A stretch of 25,193 bases of DNA from Limiplasma sp045538465 (GCA_045538465.1 JAZSRK010000012.1:1-25193), one strand, 5' to 3'. Positions 6,395 to 14,836 are shown, counted from the first letter of the stretch. Made by a program: numbers and translations. The notes: generated by a model not told the origin, from the sequence alone.

Positions 6395-8431
6395 TCACAG
6401 CTTGACCACCAGCGTGCCGAAAGGCGGCAGGGAATGGGAACCTTCCAGCGTATCGCCAGTGTACAGGGAACGAACCGGTTTTTGGAAGGTAATGGTTGCC
6501 GGTGTGCGCAGATAGTTGAGCAGGAACAGGTACCGGTCGCTGCCCTTTGTGCGCATGATGAGCTCTACGCTGTCCGGCGCTTCCACGATGCCGTCAAACA
6601 ACGGCTTTACCCCGGCGCAGCGCAGCAGGGCGGGGGTGTTATCCTTGGTGAACACGCTGCCCCAATGCAGCACCCGGCCCTTGCCCAGCTTGTTTTCCAC
6701 CAGAGCGGCCTCGCCCTGATAGTAGCAGGTGCCGTAGGCGGCCAGTGCCTTGCCGCCCTCTATGGGCGTAAGGATGTCGTTAAACACAGGCGCTTCCAGC
6801 TTTTCTTCGCCCAGCATGGCATAAACCGGTTCCTCCGCCCAACTGGTAAAGGTGAAATCGTGAATATCCGAGCCGGTCAAGGGCTGCAAAAGCCCGGGCT
6901 GAGGCAGCATGACACACTGCCCGGTGATATCCTTATAGCCGGAGCGGCAGCCGATGAGCAAAGTGCCGCCGTTTTCCACATAGGCGCGAAGCAGGTCTGC
7001 CCGCTCCTTGTTCATAATGACCGGATGCGGATACACCGCCACCGGGTAGCGGCTCAGCTTTTCGGCAGCATCCGGCTGGTCGATGTACACGGTATCGTAG
7101 GGAAGATGCAGATGGGTAGAGGCCTCAAACAATCCATCCTGACTGACGTTTTGCACCCGGCGGTGCCAGCTGTCGATTTTGGCATCCCATTCGTTATCGT
7201 AGTCTTTTACAAGCGCAAAGGCTGCTGTAAAATCGGCCCCGCAGACAGGGTCTATGCTGCGCAGCTTGTTGGCAAAATCGGTCACTTCTGCCAGCTTGCG
7301 GTTATCCCGGCTGTCGTAATCCAGTATGCCATGCCAGTAGATCTCCGTGCCCATGGTACAGGTGCGCCAGCGGAAGAAGGACAGATAATCTGCACCATGC
7401 GCCACGCTCTGCATGGCCCACAGGGTCAGCTGACCGGGGCGGGGCGCAGGCCCTTCCATTTTGTTGATCCAGCCATTGGCGCCGCTTTGCTGCTCCATAA
7501 TGCCAAAGTGCGGGTCGATGGATCGTACATCCGTCAGTTTGAGAGAAGGCCAGCGATCCCGCAGAGCGCCTTCGGGGCTTTGGTTATCAAGACCATAGGC
7601 GAAACTGGGGTAGCTATCGTAAGTGTAGGTATCCAGCGATTCCCGGGTCATGGCGTGGTTATCCAAGCTGGCAAACAAGCCGTTGGTGGTGATGAAATCG
7701 CCGGCCTTCACGTACTTGCGCAGGATCTCTGCCTGCATCTGGCAGAAGGCACGGGCGCTGTGGGATACAAAACGGATGTATTCCAGCATTACATGGGGGT
7801 TGCGGGCTTCACTCACCGTAAGGCGGGGCACATCCAGCTGCGACCAATCGGTATAGGTCTGGTTCCAGAAGGTGGTGCCCAAGGCTTTGTTCAGCTGTTC
7901 CAGCGTGCCGAATTTTTCTTGCAGATACGCCCGGAAGGCTTCGGCATCGGCCCGGGAGAAAAACTCGTCTGTTTCGCAGTTCAGCTCGTTGTCGATCTGC
8001 CAGCCGATAATGGCAGGATGGGGCGCATAGTGGGCGGCGATGGTTTCCACCACCCGGGCGCACAGTTGCCGGTAGATGGGGGCGTTATAGTTATAGTGCC
8101 GCCGCCCACCGTGTTGGTACACTGCTCCGTCCAGCCGGCAGTTGAGCACCTCCGGGTATTTTTGGGTAAGCCATGCAGGGGGCGTGGCCGTGGGGGTGGA
8201 GAAGATGACCTGCATGCCTTCCTGTTGGCACAGGGCAAGAAAATCGTCGAAAAATGCATAGGTAAACTCGCCTTCGCTGGGCTCAAACAGGTTCCATGCA
8301 AACTCTGCAATACGGATGACGGTAATGCCCGCTGCCTTCATGCGGCGCAGGTCGCTCTGCCAGATCTCGCGGGGCCAGTGTTCCGGGTAATAGCAGGTGC
8401 CTACGGTATAGTTCTTCCATTGGTATGCCAT
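6395..8431 (-). CDS. GH42 beta-galactosidase
   Basis: A 678-residue glycoside hydrolase family 42 enzyme; the length is usual for the family. The N-terminal TIM barrel opens with GTCYYPEHWPREIWQSDLRR, a GH42 hallmark. The general acid/base glutamate is E149 in GWQIDNEL and the likely nucleophile is E313 in FGIMEQQSG. The barrel is followed by the trimerisation domain and a small C-terminal beta domain. There is no signal peptide, so it acts in the cytoplasm on imported beta-galactosides (galactan or lactose-type oligosaccharides). AAAGGATG lies upstream of the ATG at 8431. The gene is transcribed away from the DUF5060-type hydrolase gene, sharing a 200-nt control region with it. Chain-length preference cannot be read from sequence. 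Confidence 0.95.
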   Translation of the reverse strand: MAYQWKNYTVGTCYYPEHWPREIWQSDLRRMKAAGITVIRIAEFAWNLFEPSEGEFTYAFFDDFLALCQQEGMQVIFSTPTATPPAWLTQKYPEVLNCRLDGAVYQHGGRRHYNYNAPIYRQLCARVVETIAAHYAPHPAIIGWQIDNELNCETDEFFSRADAEAFRAYLQEKFGTLEQLNKALGTTFWNQTYTDWSQLDVPRLTVSEARNPHVMLEYIRFVSHSARAFCQMQAEILRKYVKAGDFITTNGLFASLDNHAMTRESLDTYTYDSYPSFAYGLDNQSPEGALRDRWPSLKLTDVRSIDPHFGIMEQQSGANGWINKMEGPAPRPGQLTLWAMQSVAHGADYLSFFRWRTCTMGTEIYWHGILDYDSRDNRKLAEVTDFANKLRSIDPVCGADFTAAFALVKDYDNEWDAKIDSWHRRVQNVSQDGLFEASTHLHLPYDTVYIDQPDAAEKLSRYPVAVYPHPVIMNKERADLLRAYVENGGTLLIGCRSGYKDITGQCVMLPQPGLLQPLTGSDIHDFTFTSWAEEPVYAMLGEEKLEAPVFNDILTPIEGGKALAAYGTCYYQGEAALVENKLGKGRVLHWGSVFTKDNTPALLRCAGVKPLFDGIVEAPDSVELIMRTKGSDRYLFLLNYLRTPATITFQKPVRSLYTGDTLEGSHSLPPFGTLVVKL

Positions 8432-8494
8432 GGGTCTTCATCCTTTCTGTCGGGTACGGGATCTATCTGGGGGCCAGCTTACAGAACGGCGATC

Positions 8495-8519
8495 GTCTGT
8501 CCTGTATCATACAACAGAC
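8495..8519. promoter_or_regulatory. Palindromic operator candidate in the divergent GH promoter region
   Basis: Nested inverted repeats: GTCTGT (8495-8500) against ACAGAC (8514-8519), enclosing TGTATCATACA (8503-8513). It covers the -10 element of the GH42 promoter and lies about 30 nt upstream of the promoter of the divergent gene, a good position for a repressor controlling both. The regulator is not encoded in the window. Confidence 0.45.
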
Positions 8520-8534
8520 TGCGCCCGACCACAA
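8506..8534 (-). promoter_or_regulatory. Promoter for GH42 gene
   Basis: On the minus strand TTGTGG (8529-8534), 17-nt spacer, TATGAT (8506-8511). It sits about 75 nt upstream of the GH42 start. Confidence 0.55.
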
Positions 8535-8548
8535 GCGGATGTTTTGCC

Positions 8549-8577
8549 TTGCCATCGCTGTCTGGGGAGCGTATAAT
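8549..8577 (+). promoter_or_regulatory. Promoter for the DUF5060-type hydrolase operon
   Basis: TTGCCA (8549-8554), 17-nt spacer, TATAAT (8572-8577). It lies 53 nt upstream of the ATG at 8630 and excludes any start further upstream in the very long open frame that runs antisense to GH42. Confidence 0.7.
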
Positions 8578-8629
8578 GGGTGCAACAAGGCGAAAACCGA
8601 AAAATATACCGCCGAAAGGATGCAGTACC

Positions 8630-10111
8630 ATGCTACCAGAGTATCAAAGCACCTTGCCCCGCTGGGGCGTACAGGAGATCGTCATCAACGGCCCGCAGGA
8701 TGGCAATCCCTTTACCGACCAATTTTTGCATGGCGAGTTTACTGGCCCCGGCGAAAGCCTGCAAGCCCCTGGCTTTTACGATGGCGACGGGCGTTATGTG
8801 GTGCGCTTTATGCCTTCCTATGAGGGCGAGTATACCTTCCGCATCACCGGCAGTTTTCTTGCACAGCCCCTGACGGGCACCTTCACCGCCGGACCGGCGG
8901 AGGCGAACGTCCACGGCCCGGTGCATGTGGCAGACACCTATCATTTTGCCTATGCCGACAAGACCCCCTACCGCCCTGTGGGCACCACCTGCTATGTGTG
9001 GCAGCTGCAAGGGGAGGAGATCTTCGAAAATACCCTGCGCACGCTGTCGGAGGGCGTGTTCAACAAGATCCGTTTTTGCGTGTTTCCCAAGCATTACGAC
9101 TACAACCACAACGAGCCCTTCGCCTACCCCTTTGCATCGGCAGAAAAAACCGAGGGGCAGGACTATGCATGGGATTTTTCCCGCTTCGACCCCGCTTACT
9201 TCCGCCATTTGGAAAACGCCATCCAGCGCCTTGGCAAGCTGGGCATCGAAGCGGATATCATCATGCTGCACCCCTACGATCGCTGGGGTTTTTGCCGCAT
9301 GACACTGCCGCAGATGCAGCATTATTTTCGCTACTTGGTAAGCCGCATCGGCGCTTACCGCAACGTGTGGTGGTCGCTGGCTAACGAATACGACCTGATG
9401 CCCGGTATGATCACTTGGGATTGGGAAGCCCTTGCCGAGACCATCGGTCAGTACGATCCCTACCACAGGCTCACCTCCATCCACAACTGCGTGCCTTTCT
9501 ACGACCATTCCAAGAAGTGGATCACCCATTGTTGCCTGCAGCGGCAGGAGATCCACCGCACCACCGAGCAGGTGGATGTGTGGCGGCAGCTGTTCGGCAA
9601 GCCGGTCATTGTGGATGAGTTGGGCTACGAGGGCAACATCCAGCATGGCTGGGGCAATCTGACCGGTGAGGAGGAAGTGCGCCGCTTCTGGGAAGCTGCC
9701 ATTCGGGGCGGCTATGCAGGCCATGGCGAAACGTACCTGAACGAAAAAGAGATCCTCTGGTGGAGCCACGGCGATAAACTGTACGGCGACAGCCCTGCGA
9801 GGCTTGGCTTTTTGCGCCGTTTTCTGGAAAGCTTGCCAGGCTCCTTTGAGCCTTGGCGCAGCAACTGGGATGACCGCTGCGCCTGTGTGCCCAGCTTGGA
9901 TAACAACGCCCCGCTGGTCATTGTGTACTACTATTCCTTCATGCGCCCCTCTTTTCGCGATTTTACCCTGCCGGAGGGCACCGTCTACCGGGCGGAGGTG
10001 CTGGACACTTGGAACATGACCCGTACCGATGCAGGCGAGCAGGAAGGCACCTTCCGCTTGCGGCTGCCCGGTAAGCCCTTTGCGGCGGTATGCCTTACCC
10101 GCATCAAGTGA
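8630..10111 (+). CDS. DUF5060/DUF4038/DUF5605-type glycoside hydrolase
   Basis: A 493-residue protein. Residues ~5-90 resemble the DUF5060 beta-sandwich (FTDQFLHGEF..., GFYDGDGRYVVRFMP, GEYTFRI). A TIM barrel follows (TPYRPVGTTCYVWQLQ, NKIRFCVFPKHYDYN), with probable acid/base E253 in WWSLANEYD and nucleophile E330 in VIVDELGYEG. The last ~85 residues form a DUF5605-like beta domain. The family is related to GH5/GH140-like clan A enzymes acting on plant polysaccharides; the exact substrate is unknown. No signal peptide. GAAAGGA lies about 9 nt before the ATG at 8630. The frame is open far upstream (to 6344) only because it runs antisense to GH42. The flavin reductase gene follows after 45 nt, probably on the same transcript. 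Confidence 0.85.
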   Translation: MLPEYQSTLPRWGVQEIVINGPQDGNPFTDQFLHGEFTGPGESLQAPGFYDGDGRYVVRFMPSYEGEYTFRITGSFLAQPLTGTFTAGPAEANVHGPVHVADTYHFAYADKTPYRPVGTTCYVWQLQGEEIFENTLRTLSEGVFNKIRFCVFPKHYDYNHNEPFAYPFASAEKTEGQDYAWDFSRFDPAYFRHLENAIQRLGKLGIEADIIMLHPYDRWGFCRMTLPQMQHYFRYLVSRIGAYRNVWWSLANEYDLMPGMITWDWEALAETIGQYDPYHRLTSIHNCVPFYDHSKKWITHCCLQRQEIHRTTEQVDVWRQLFGKPVIVDELGYEGNIQHGWGNLTGEEEVRRFWEAAIRGGYAGHGETYLNEKEILWWSHGDKLYGDSPARLGFLRRFLESLPGSFEPWRSNWDDRCACVPSLDNNAPLVIVYYYSFMRPSFRDFTLPEGTVYRAEVLDTWNMTRTDAGEQEGTFRLRLPGKPFAAVCLTRIK

Positions 10112-10156
10112 TCTACTCTCAATAACTGTTCAAGAACGATCAAGGAGGAAGAAAAC

Positions 10157-10714
10157 ATGCGTAAAAACTTTGGTGCAAAGCCCATTCTCTACCCCCAGCC
10201 GGTGTTCATTATCGCCACGTACAACGCCGACGGCACCCCCAACGCCATGAATGCGGCATGGGGCGGCATCAGCGAGGAAAACGAGATCTCCCTTTGCATT
10301 TCTGCCGACCATAAAACCACCGCCAATGTACTCAGCCGCAAAGCCTTTACCGTCAGCATGGGCACGGAGGATACCGTGGTGGCCTGCGATTATGTGGGCA
10401 TTGCATCCGGCAACGAAACGCCGGATAAGCTGGCCCGTTGCGGCTTTAGCGTAAGCCCCAGCGACTTTGTGGATGCGCCCCTCATCGATCAGCTGCCCAT
10501 GGCGGTGGAGTGCCGCCTGAAGAGCTACGACCCGGAAAGCTGCCGCATGGTGGGCGAAGTGGTGAATGTGTGCGCCGATGAAAGCGTACTGACCGATGGC
10601 AGCATCGACCCTGCCAAGCTGCGCCCCATCGTATTCGACGGTATGAACCACACCTATCTGTCCCTTGGCGGCAAGGTGGGCGATGCCTTTGCCGATGGCA
10701 ACCAGATTGGCTGA
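10157..10714 (+). CDS. Flavin reductase family protein (FMN-binding)
   Basis: A 185-residue split-barrel flavin reductase-like protein: starts RKNFGAKPILYPQPVFIIATYNADGTPNAMNAAWGG, followed by SADHKTTANVLSRKAFTVSM, then YLSLGGKVGDAF near the C-terminus. This whole pattern is usual in clostridial flavin reductase/FMN-binding proteins that may serve as small flavodoxin-like carriers or NAD(P)H:FMN oxidoreductases. Unlike the fusion at 1521, it has no rubredoxin cysteine pairs. AAGGAGG at 10141-10147 precedes the ATG. A strong terminator follows. Its place downstream of a glycosidase gene gives no obvious clue to its role. Confidence 0.88.
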   Translation: MRKNFGAKPILYPQPVFIIATYNADGTPNAMNAAWGGISEENEISLCISADHKTTANVLSRKAFTVSMGTEDTVVACDYVGIASGNETPDKLARCGFSVSPSDFVDAPLIDQLPMAVECRLKSYDPESCRMVGEVVNVCADESVLTDGSIDPAKLRPIVFDGMNHTYLSLGGKVGDAFADGNQIG

Positions 10715-10719
10715 ATAAC

Positions 10720-10768
10720 AACCCCGTCGGCGACCGGCTGCGAAAAGCAGTGGTCACCGACGGGGTTT
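10720..10768. terminator. Bidirectional intrinsic terminator
   Basis: AACCCCGTCGG (10720-10730) pairs with CCGACGGGGTTT (10757-10768); the stem continues inward through GACC/GGTC and CTGC/GCAG around a GAAA tetraloop. It separates the flavin reductase gene (plus) from the convergent GH4 gene (minus) and can serve both. Confidence 0.9.
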
Positions 10769-10813
10769 CTATCATAATATCATTTGGCAAAAACGGGGGA
10801 ATGGGATCAAAGC

Positions 10814-12205
10814 TTACCGAAACCAGCCCTGAGGCAGATAGCTGCGCTGGTTTTCCAGCATATCGTCAAACAATTTCTGTCCATCGCCAAGGCTTACATG
10901 CCCCATCTGGGGGTCGTTCATAAAGGTGGTGAAGCCCAGCTTGCGGTCGCAGGTGATGGCGGCTTTGAGGGCGTTTTCCTGATTGTACACATGGCGGCTC
11001 ACAAGCGGCAGAATGTTGGCGGGCATATGGCCAGCCATGACCGGCTGGATGCGATCCCGCCCGAAGATGGCGTTGGTCTCCACCACTGCGCCAAGAGGCA
11101 GATTGGCGATCTGCCCTCGGTTGGGGATGTTTACATTGCTCACCAGATCGCCAAGGCCTAAGATAGCTTTGAGCAAAAGGTGGCCTTCCTCGCCGGATGC
11201 CTTGAGCTGTAGTGCTTCCTTGCCGGAGATCAGGTCGTCGCTGCGCTGCATGCGGTTATGCAGATCGCTGATGCGCCAATCCACCGTGGTCAGGCTGAAC
11301 ATCCAGCTGCGCACGGTTTCTGGGTCGCGGGTGTACCAGGGGGGCAAAAACTCTGCCAAGTGGCGGTCGCCAGCGGCGGCAATGACGCCGAATTTGCGAA
11401 ATAGATCCATCTTTACCCGTTCGGCGCTGGCAAAGAAGGAGTTCAGCCAGTTCTTGTCGCCGCCCTTATCGTAGCCGGTATCGGCATAGGTATCGGCAAA
11501 GTGCTGGTACAGAGGCCACAGGTCGATGCCTTTGTAGCTTGCATCGGTGATCCATGTAAAGTGGTTGATGCCCATTACCGTGGTGTGGATGTCGTGGCGG
11601 TCCACATCCTTGATGCCCAGCTGATCCTCCAGCATCTGGCACATCAGCTTCTGGGTGCCGAACACCTCATGGCAGCAGCCAAAAGCCTTGATCTGGGGGA
11701 ATACCTCGTATAGCGTGCGGATGCACAGCGTCATGGGGTTGGTGTAGTTGATGACCCATGCATCAGGAGCGTAGGCCTTGATGGCCTGAGCGATCTCCAC
11801 AAACATGGGGATGGTGCGCATGGCCCGCATAAAGCCGCCGGGGCCTACGGTATCGCCTACGGGCTGGTACACGCCTACCCGCTCGGGCAAATGTACGTCA
11901 GATCGCATTTCCTCAAATGTACCGGGCAGGATGGATATGACCACAAAATCTGCCCCGGTGAGTGCTTCTGAAAGGGTGCCTGCTACGGTATACTGCCAGC
12001 GGGATACAGCATCCGGGTGGGCGCTGATCTTGTTGCCGATGGTCTCGTTGCGGCGGGCAGCATCCTGATCGATATCGTACAGGCGCACGATGCCGCAAAG
12101 CTGCTCATCCATGGCCAGATCCATCATGAAACCCCAGGCCCAGCCGCGGCTGCCGCCGCCGATGTAGGCCACGTTCAGCCCGGTGCGTTTTTGCATGTTC
12201 GTCAT
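10814..12205 (-). CDS. lplD: GH4 alpha-galacturonidase-type hydrolase (CHEV motif)
   Basis: A 463-residue NAD+- and Mn2+-dependent glycoside hydrolase of family 4. The Rossmann loop AYIGGGSRGW is at residues 13-22, NYTNP at 153-157, the metal cysteine motif CHEVFGTQ at 178-185 and MGINHF at 211-216. The residues after the catalytic cysteine discriminate GH4 classes; CHEV is the published signature of alpha-galacturonidases such as Bacillus subtilis LplD, so cleavage of alpha-galacturonides is the likely activity, by the redox/elimination mechanism of the family. Cytoplasmic, no signal peptide. Start at 12205 is preferred (GGAGG 9 nt upstream); extension to 12265 would overlap the upstream gene. 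It is second in a minus-strand pair, 37 nt behind the (alpha/alpha)6 hydrolase gene. The symbol is by motif, not by alignment. Confidence 0.88.
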   Translation of the reverse strand: MTNMQKRTGLNVAYIGGGSRGWAWGFMMDLAMDEQLCGIVRLYDIDQDAARRNETIGNKISAHPDAVSRWQYTVAGTLSEALTGADFVVISILPGTFEEMRSDVHLPERVGVYQPVGDTVGPGGFMRAMRTIPMFVEIAQAIKAYAPDAWVINYTNPMTLCIRTLYEVFPQIKAFGCCHEVFGTQKLMCQMLEDQLGIKDVDRHDIHTTVMGINHFTWITDASYKGIDLWPLYQHFADTYADTGYDKGGDKNWLNSFFASAERVKMDLFRKFGVIAAAGDRHLAEFLPPWYTRDPETVRSWMFSLTTVDWRISDLHNRMQRSDDLISGKEALQLKASGEEGHLLLKAILGLGDLVSNVNIPNRGQIANLPLGAVVETNAIFGRDRIQPVMAGHMPANILPLVSRHVYNQENALKAAITCDRKLGFTTFMNDPQMGHVSLGDGQKLFDDMLENQRSYLPQGWFR

Positions 12206-12242
12206 AGGGATATTCCTCCGTTTTGTTGTTTGTTGGTATGGT

Positions 12243-13679
12243 TTACTCGATCGCTCTTGTGGCAAGCAGCTGCCCTTCCCGGTCGGCGATGAGCCGAACG
12301 CCGCAGGGAGAATGCAGCTTTTCTTTGCCGTCTACGTAGATGCGGGCAGTCTTGCCATCGCTGCGGATGGCGTAGAGCCGCTGACCGATGCGCTGTTCAT
12401 AGCGGTAGGGGTCGCCGCTGCCAAGGCTGAACCATAGCTTGCCCCGATGCATGTGAATGCCCCAGATGTGCGCTATGTATTCCAACACAGAAAGCACAGT
12501 GGGGCCGTAACCATCCTGAATGGGGTCGGTGGAGCCGGGGGTGATGGGCTGCTTGGTAATGGCAGATACCCGGCTGGGTGCACCGGTGAAGGGGTCAAAC
12601 TGTTGGGTAAAGAGATAGCCACCCTCAATGACCGCCTGCATCAGCCGATGCCCCAGCTGGGTGACCATCGGCTCAAAACCGTAGCGTTCCAGCGCACGGA
12701 TGGCGCGCTGGTAGGTAAGCCCTTCCGGCTGACCGCTCCAGTTGTTCTCCGGCGCATTGCGGAAGGCGGGGTCGTTGGCAGCTACCGAGGGCAAAGGCAT
12801 GGGCGTGAAGAACTCTGCGGGATCGAGCAAGTGCTCCCGAACAAAGCGGTTTGCCATTTCCTTAGAAAAGCTGCCCCAGTACATGCAGCGCAGGTTGTTG
12901 TGGGTGAGGATGGGCATGGTGTTGCCAAAGCGATCCCTGTCGAAGCAGGCCCCCCGCTCCTCATCCCACAGGCGGGCTTTCAGAGCGGCTGCCACTTCGT
13001 TTGCAGCGGCTTGCCAGCGGTTCTCTTCTCCATCGCCAAGCAGCAGGCTGATCTCTCGCAGGGTATCCCGCGCTGCGTAGGAAAAGGACATAACATCCAT
13101 GGAAGCCATGGGCACCACCTGGCTGCCTGTAGGAGGTGTATCGGTGGTGCAGTATACCGGGGCATCCCCGTAGCGGACGGCGTTATCTTCGCCGGTATCG
13201 TATACACAGAAGGATTCTAAGCAGCCGTCCCCGTCCGAGTCCCGGGTGCGCCACAGGTATTCGTCAAAACGAAGGAGGCAGGTCTGCAGCTCCCGCAGAT
13301 AGTCCCGATCCTCATTGAGCCACCAGTACAGGTTCAGGGCAGGGTCGGGGAAGCAGAAACCTTGAAATTTGTTGAACTGCGCTTCTATGCTGCCATCTGG
13401 GAATGCTTGGATGGAACCGGCGATGCGCCCGTCGGCCCGCTGGGTGCGCATAAAAAGCAGCTGGTTGTTCAGCGCTGCCGTCAGGTTGCGCTTGGCGTAC
13501 ATCTCGCCGCCCATGGGCTGTGTTTCCAGCCAGATCTTTTCATAGCCCCCGCCTTCCACCAGCACCTGATGAGGCCCGAACATCTGCAAATTGCCAAGGC
13601 ATTTTTGCTGGGCGGTGTCGTACAACTGTTGCAGGGCTTGGTTTTCCACCTGAAACACAACGCCCGTCTGGGGCAGCAT
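12243..13679 (-). CDS. MGH1-like/GH63-like (alpha/alpha)6 glycoside hydrolase
   Basis: A 478-residue protein with the MGH1-like (GH63-related) barrel pattern: AAALNNQLLFMRTQR, FQGFCFPDPALNLYWW, the acidic motif DSDGDGCLE, then DTGEDN at residues 161-166 (the TG-x-D-N motif whose Asp is usually the general acid), TPMPLPSVAANDP and ENNWSGQPEGLTYQRAIRAL. Family members cleave alpha-glycosidic or alpha-mannosidic bonds, or related uronate-containing linkages; I cannot fix the substrate. No signal peptide. The start at 13679 has AAGAGGTGA upstream and lies after the -10 box at 13720-13725; an ATG at 13754 is upstream of the transcription start and is rejected. It forms an operon with the GH4 gene, so alpha-linked plant oligosaccharide breakdown is a plausible joint role. 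Confidence 0.8.
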   Translation of the reverse strand: MLPQTGVVFQVENQALQQLYDTAQQKCLGNLQMFGPHQVLVEGGGYEKIWLETQPMGGEMYAKRNLTAALNNQLLFMRTQRADGRIAGSIQAFPDGSIEAQFNKFQGFCFPDPALNLYWWLNEDRDYLRELQTCLLRFDEYLWRTRDSDGDGCLESFCVYDTGEDNAVRYGDAPVYCTTDTPPTGSQVVPMASMDVMSFSYAARDTLREISLLLGDGEENRWQAAANEVAAALKARLWDEERGACFDRDRFGNTMPILTHNNLRCMYWGSFSKEMANRFVREHLLDPAEFFTPMPLPSVAANDPAFRNAPENNWSGQPEGLTYQRAIRALERYGFEPMVTQLGHRLMQAVIEGGYLFTQQFDPFTGAPSRVSAITKQPITPGSTDPIQDGYGPTVLSVLEYIAHIWGIHMHRGKLWFSLGSGDPYRYEQRIGQRLYAIRSDGKTARIYVDGKEKLHSPCGVRLIADREGQLLATRAIE

Positions 13680-13719
13680 CCAATCACCTCTTGTTTCTAA
13701 CGTAAAGGGTAGTAAGTCC

Positions 13720-13748
13720 ATTATAGCTGAGAATGGGTCATTTTCCAA
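13720..13748 (-). promoter_or_regulatory. Promoter for the (alpha/alpha)6 hydrolase-GH4 operon
   Basis: On the minus strand TTGGAA (13743-13748), 17-nt spacer, TATAAT (13720-13725). ACAGGACAGA just upstream (13755-13764) also occurs, on the minus strand, at 8496-8505 next to the GH42 -10 box and may be a shared site. Confidence 0.7.
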
Positions 13749-13893
13749 TACCAAACAGGACAGAAGTCAGTATCGGTCAAAAGAAGAGCGGAAATGTACG
13801 GCTTTTCAAAGCAGCTGGTTTCGTGGTAAGATAACGAAACAGCAGTCTGTTGCGGCAAAGGAGCTGCAAACCAAAGGAAGAGGCGAAACATCA

Positions 13894-14757
13894 ATGAAGC
13901 GAACGGAGATCAACATCCGCGATCCCTTTGTGTTGGTCGAGGGTGGCAAATACTATCTCTACGGCACAAGAGGCGCTACCTGCTGGGGTGCTGCTGATGG
14001 CTTTGATGTGTATGTAAGCGGCGATCTGGAGAACTGGGAAGGGCCGGTGGAGTGCTTCCATCACGACGGCACCTTCTGGGCAGACCGCAACTACTGGGCA
14101 CCGGAGGTGCATATGTGGCAGGGCGCATACTACATGTTTGCCAGTTTCAAAAACGAAAGAGTGCGACGGGGCACAGCTATTTTGAAAGCGGATTCGCCCA
14201 TGGGGCCCTTTGCGCCCCATTCCGATGGCTGCATTACGCCCGGAGAATGGGAGTGCTTGGACGGCACTTTGTATGTAAGCCCAGAGGGAAAGCCCTATAT
14301 GGTTTTTTGCCACGAGTGGGTACAGGCAGGGGATGGGGAGATCTGCGCCGTTGCCCTTAGCGGCGATCTGCGCACTGCCATCGGGGAACCTTTTTTGCTC
14401 TTTCGTGCATCCGAAGCGCCGTGGTGCAAGGTGATGCACCATTCCAGCGGCGTATCCGGCTGCGTTACCGATGGGCCTTTCTTTTGGCGCACGCAGGATG
14501 GCACGCTTTTGTGCCTGTGGGCCAGTTTTTCTGAAGGGGGCTATACCGAGGCGGTGGCGGTATCCGACAATGGGGATATCACGGGGCATTTTACCCAAGC
14601 AGACCCCCTGTTTATGGATGATGGCGGGCATGGTATGGTGTTTCGCGGGTCGGATGGCGAATTGTATCTAACACTGCACAGCCCCAACGAGCATCTTTTG
14701 GAGCGCCCTTGTTTCTACCCCATCCGGGAAGAAGGCGGGCGGCTATATCGCAGGTGA
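13894..14757 (+). CDS. GH43-type five-bladed beta-propeller glycosidase
   Basis: A 287-residue protein of the GH43 (clan F) fold. The catalytic base is D10 in the opening NIRDPFV; YWAPEVHMWQGAYYMFAS is the usual second-blade motif; the pKa-modulating Asp is D123 in CLDGTLY. Where most GH43 enzymes have Glu-Gly-Pro for the general acid, this protein reads VTDGPFFW with D193; E174 in SEAPW is the other candidate. GHGMVFR and LHSPNEH near the C-terminus are common in one GH43 subgroup often annotated as arabinofuranosidase/xylosidase. Activity is therefore a prediction only. No signal peptide; cytoplasmic. GGAAGAGG lies about 12 nt before the ATG. Transcribed divergently from the GH4 operon, followed by a terminator. 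Confidence 0.85.
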   Translation: MKRTEINIRDPFVLVEGGKYYLYGTRGATCWGAADGFDVYVSGDLENWEGPVECFHHDGTFWADRNYWAPEVHMWQGAYYMFASFKNERVRRGTAILKADSPMGPFAPHSDGCITPGEWECLDGTLYVSPEGKPYMVFCHEWVQAGDGEICAVALSGDLRTAIGEPFLLFRASEAPWCKVMHHSSGVSGCVTDGPFFWRTQDGTLLCLWASFSEGGYTEAVAVSDNGDITGHFTQADPLFMDDGGHGMVFRGSDGELYLTLHSPNEHLLERPCFYPIREEGGRLYRR

Positions 14758-14795
14758 GAAAGCCTTGTTCTCTCTGTGAAAACAACATATCAAAC

Positions 14796-14836
14796 AGACC
14801 GGCGACCGCCACCAGCGCAGTTGCCGGTCTTCTTTT
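14796..14836 (+). terminator. Intrinsic terminator after GH43 gene
   Basis: AGACCGGC (14796-14803) pairs with GCCGGTCT (14823-14830), followed by TCTTTT. It lies about 40 nt after the GH43 stop. Confidence 0.75.

Noticed and set aside
6344..8629. Very long open frame on the plus strand continuing into the DUF5060-type hydrolase gene
   Set aside because: It is antisense to the GH42 gene, has no recognisable domain, and a consensus promoter plus ribosome binding site place the real start at 8630.
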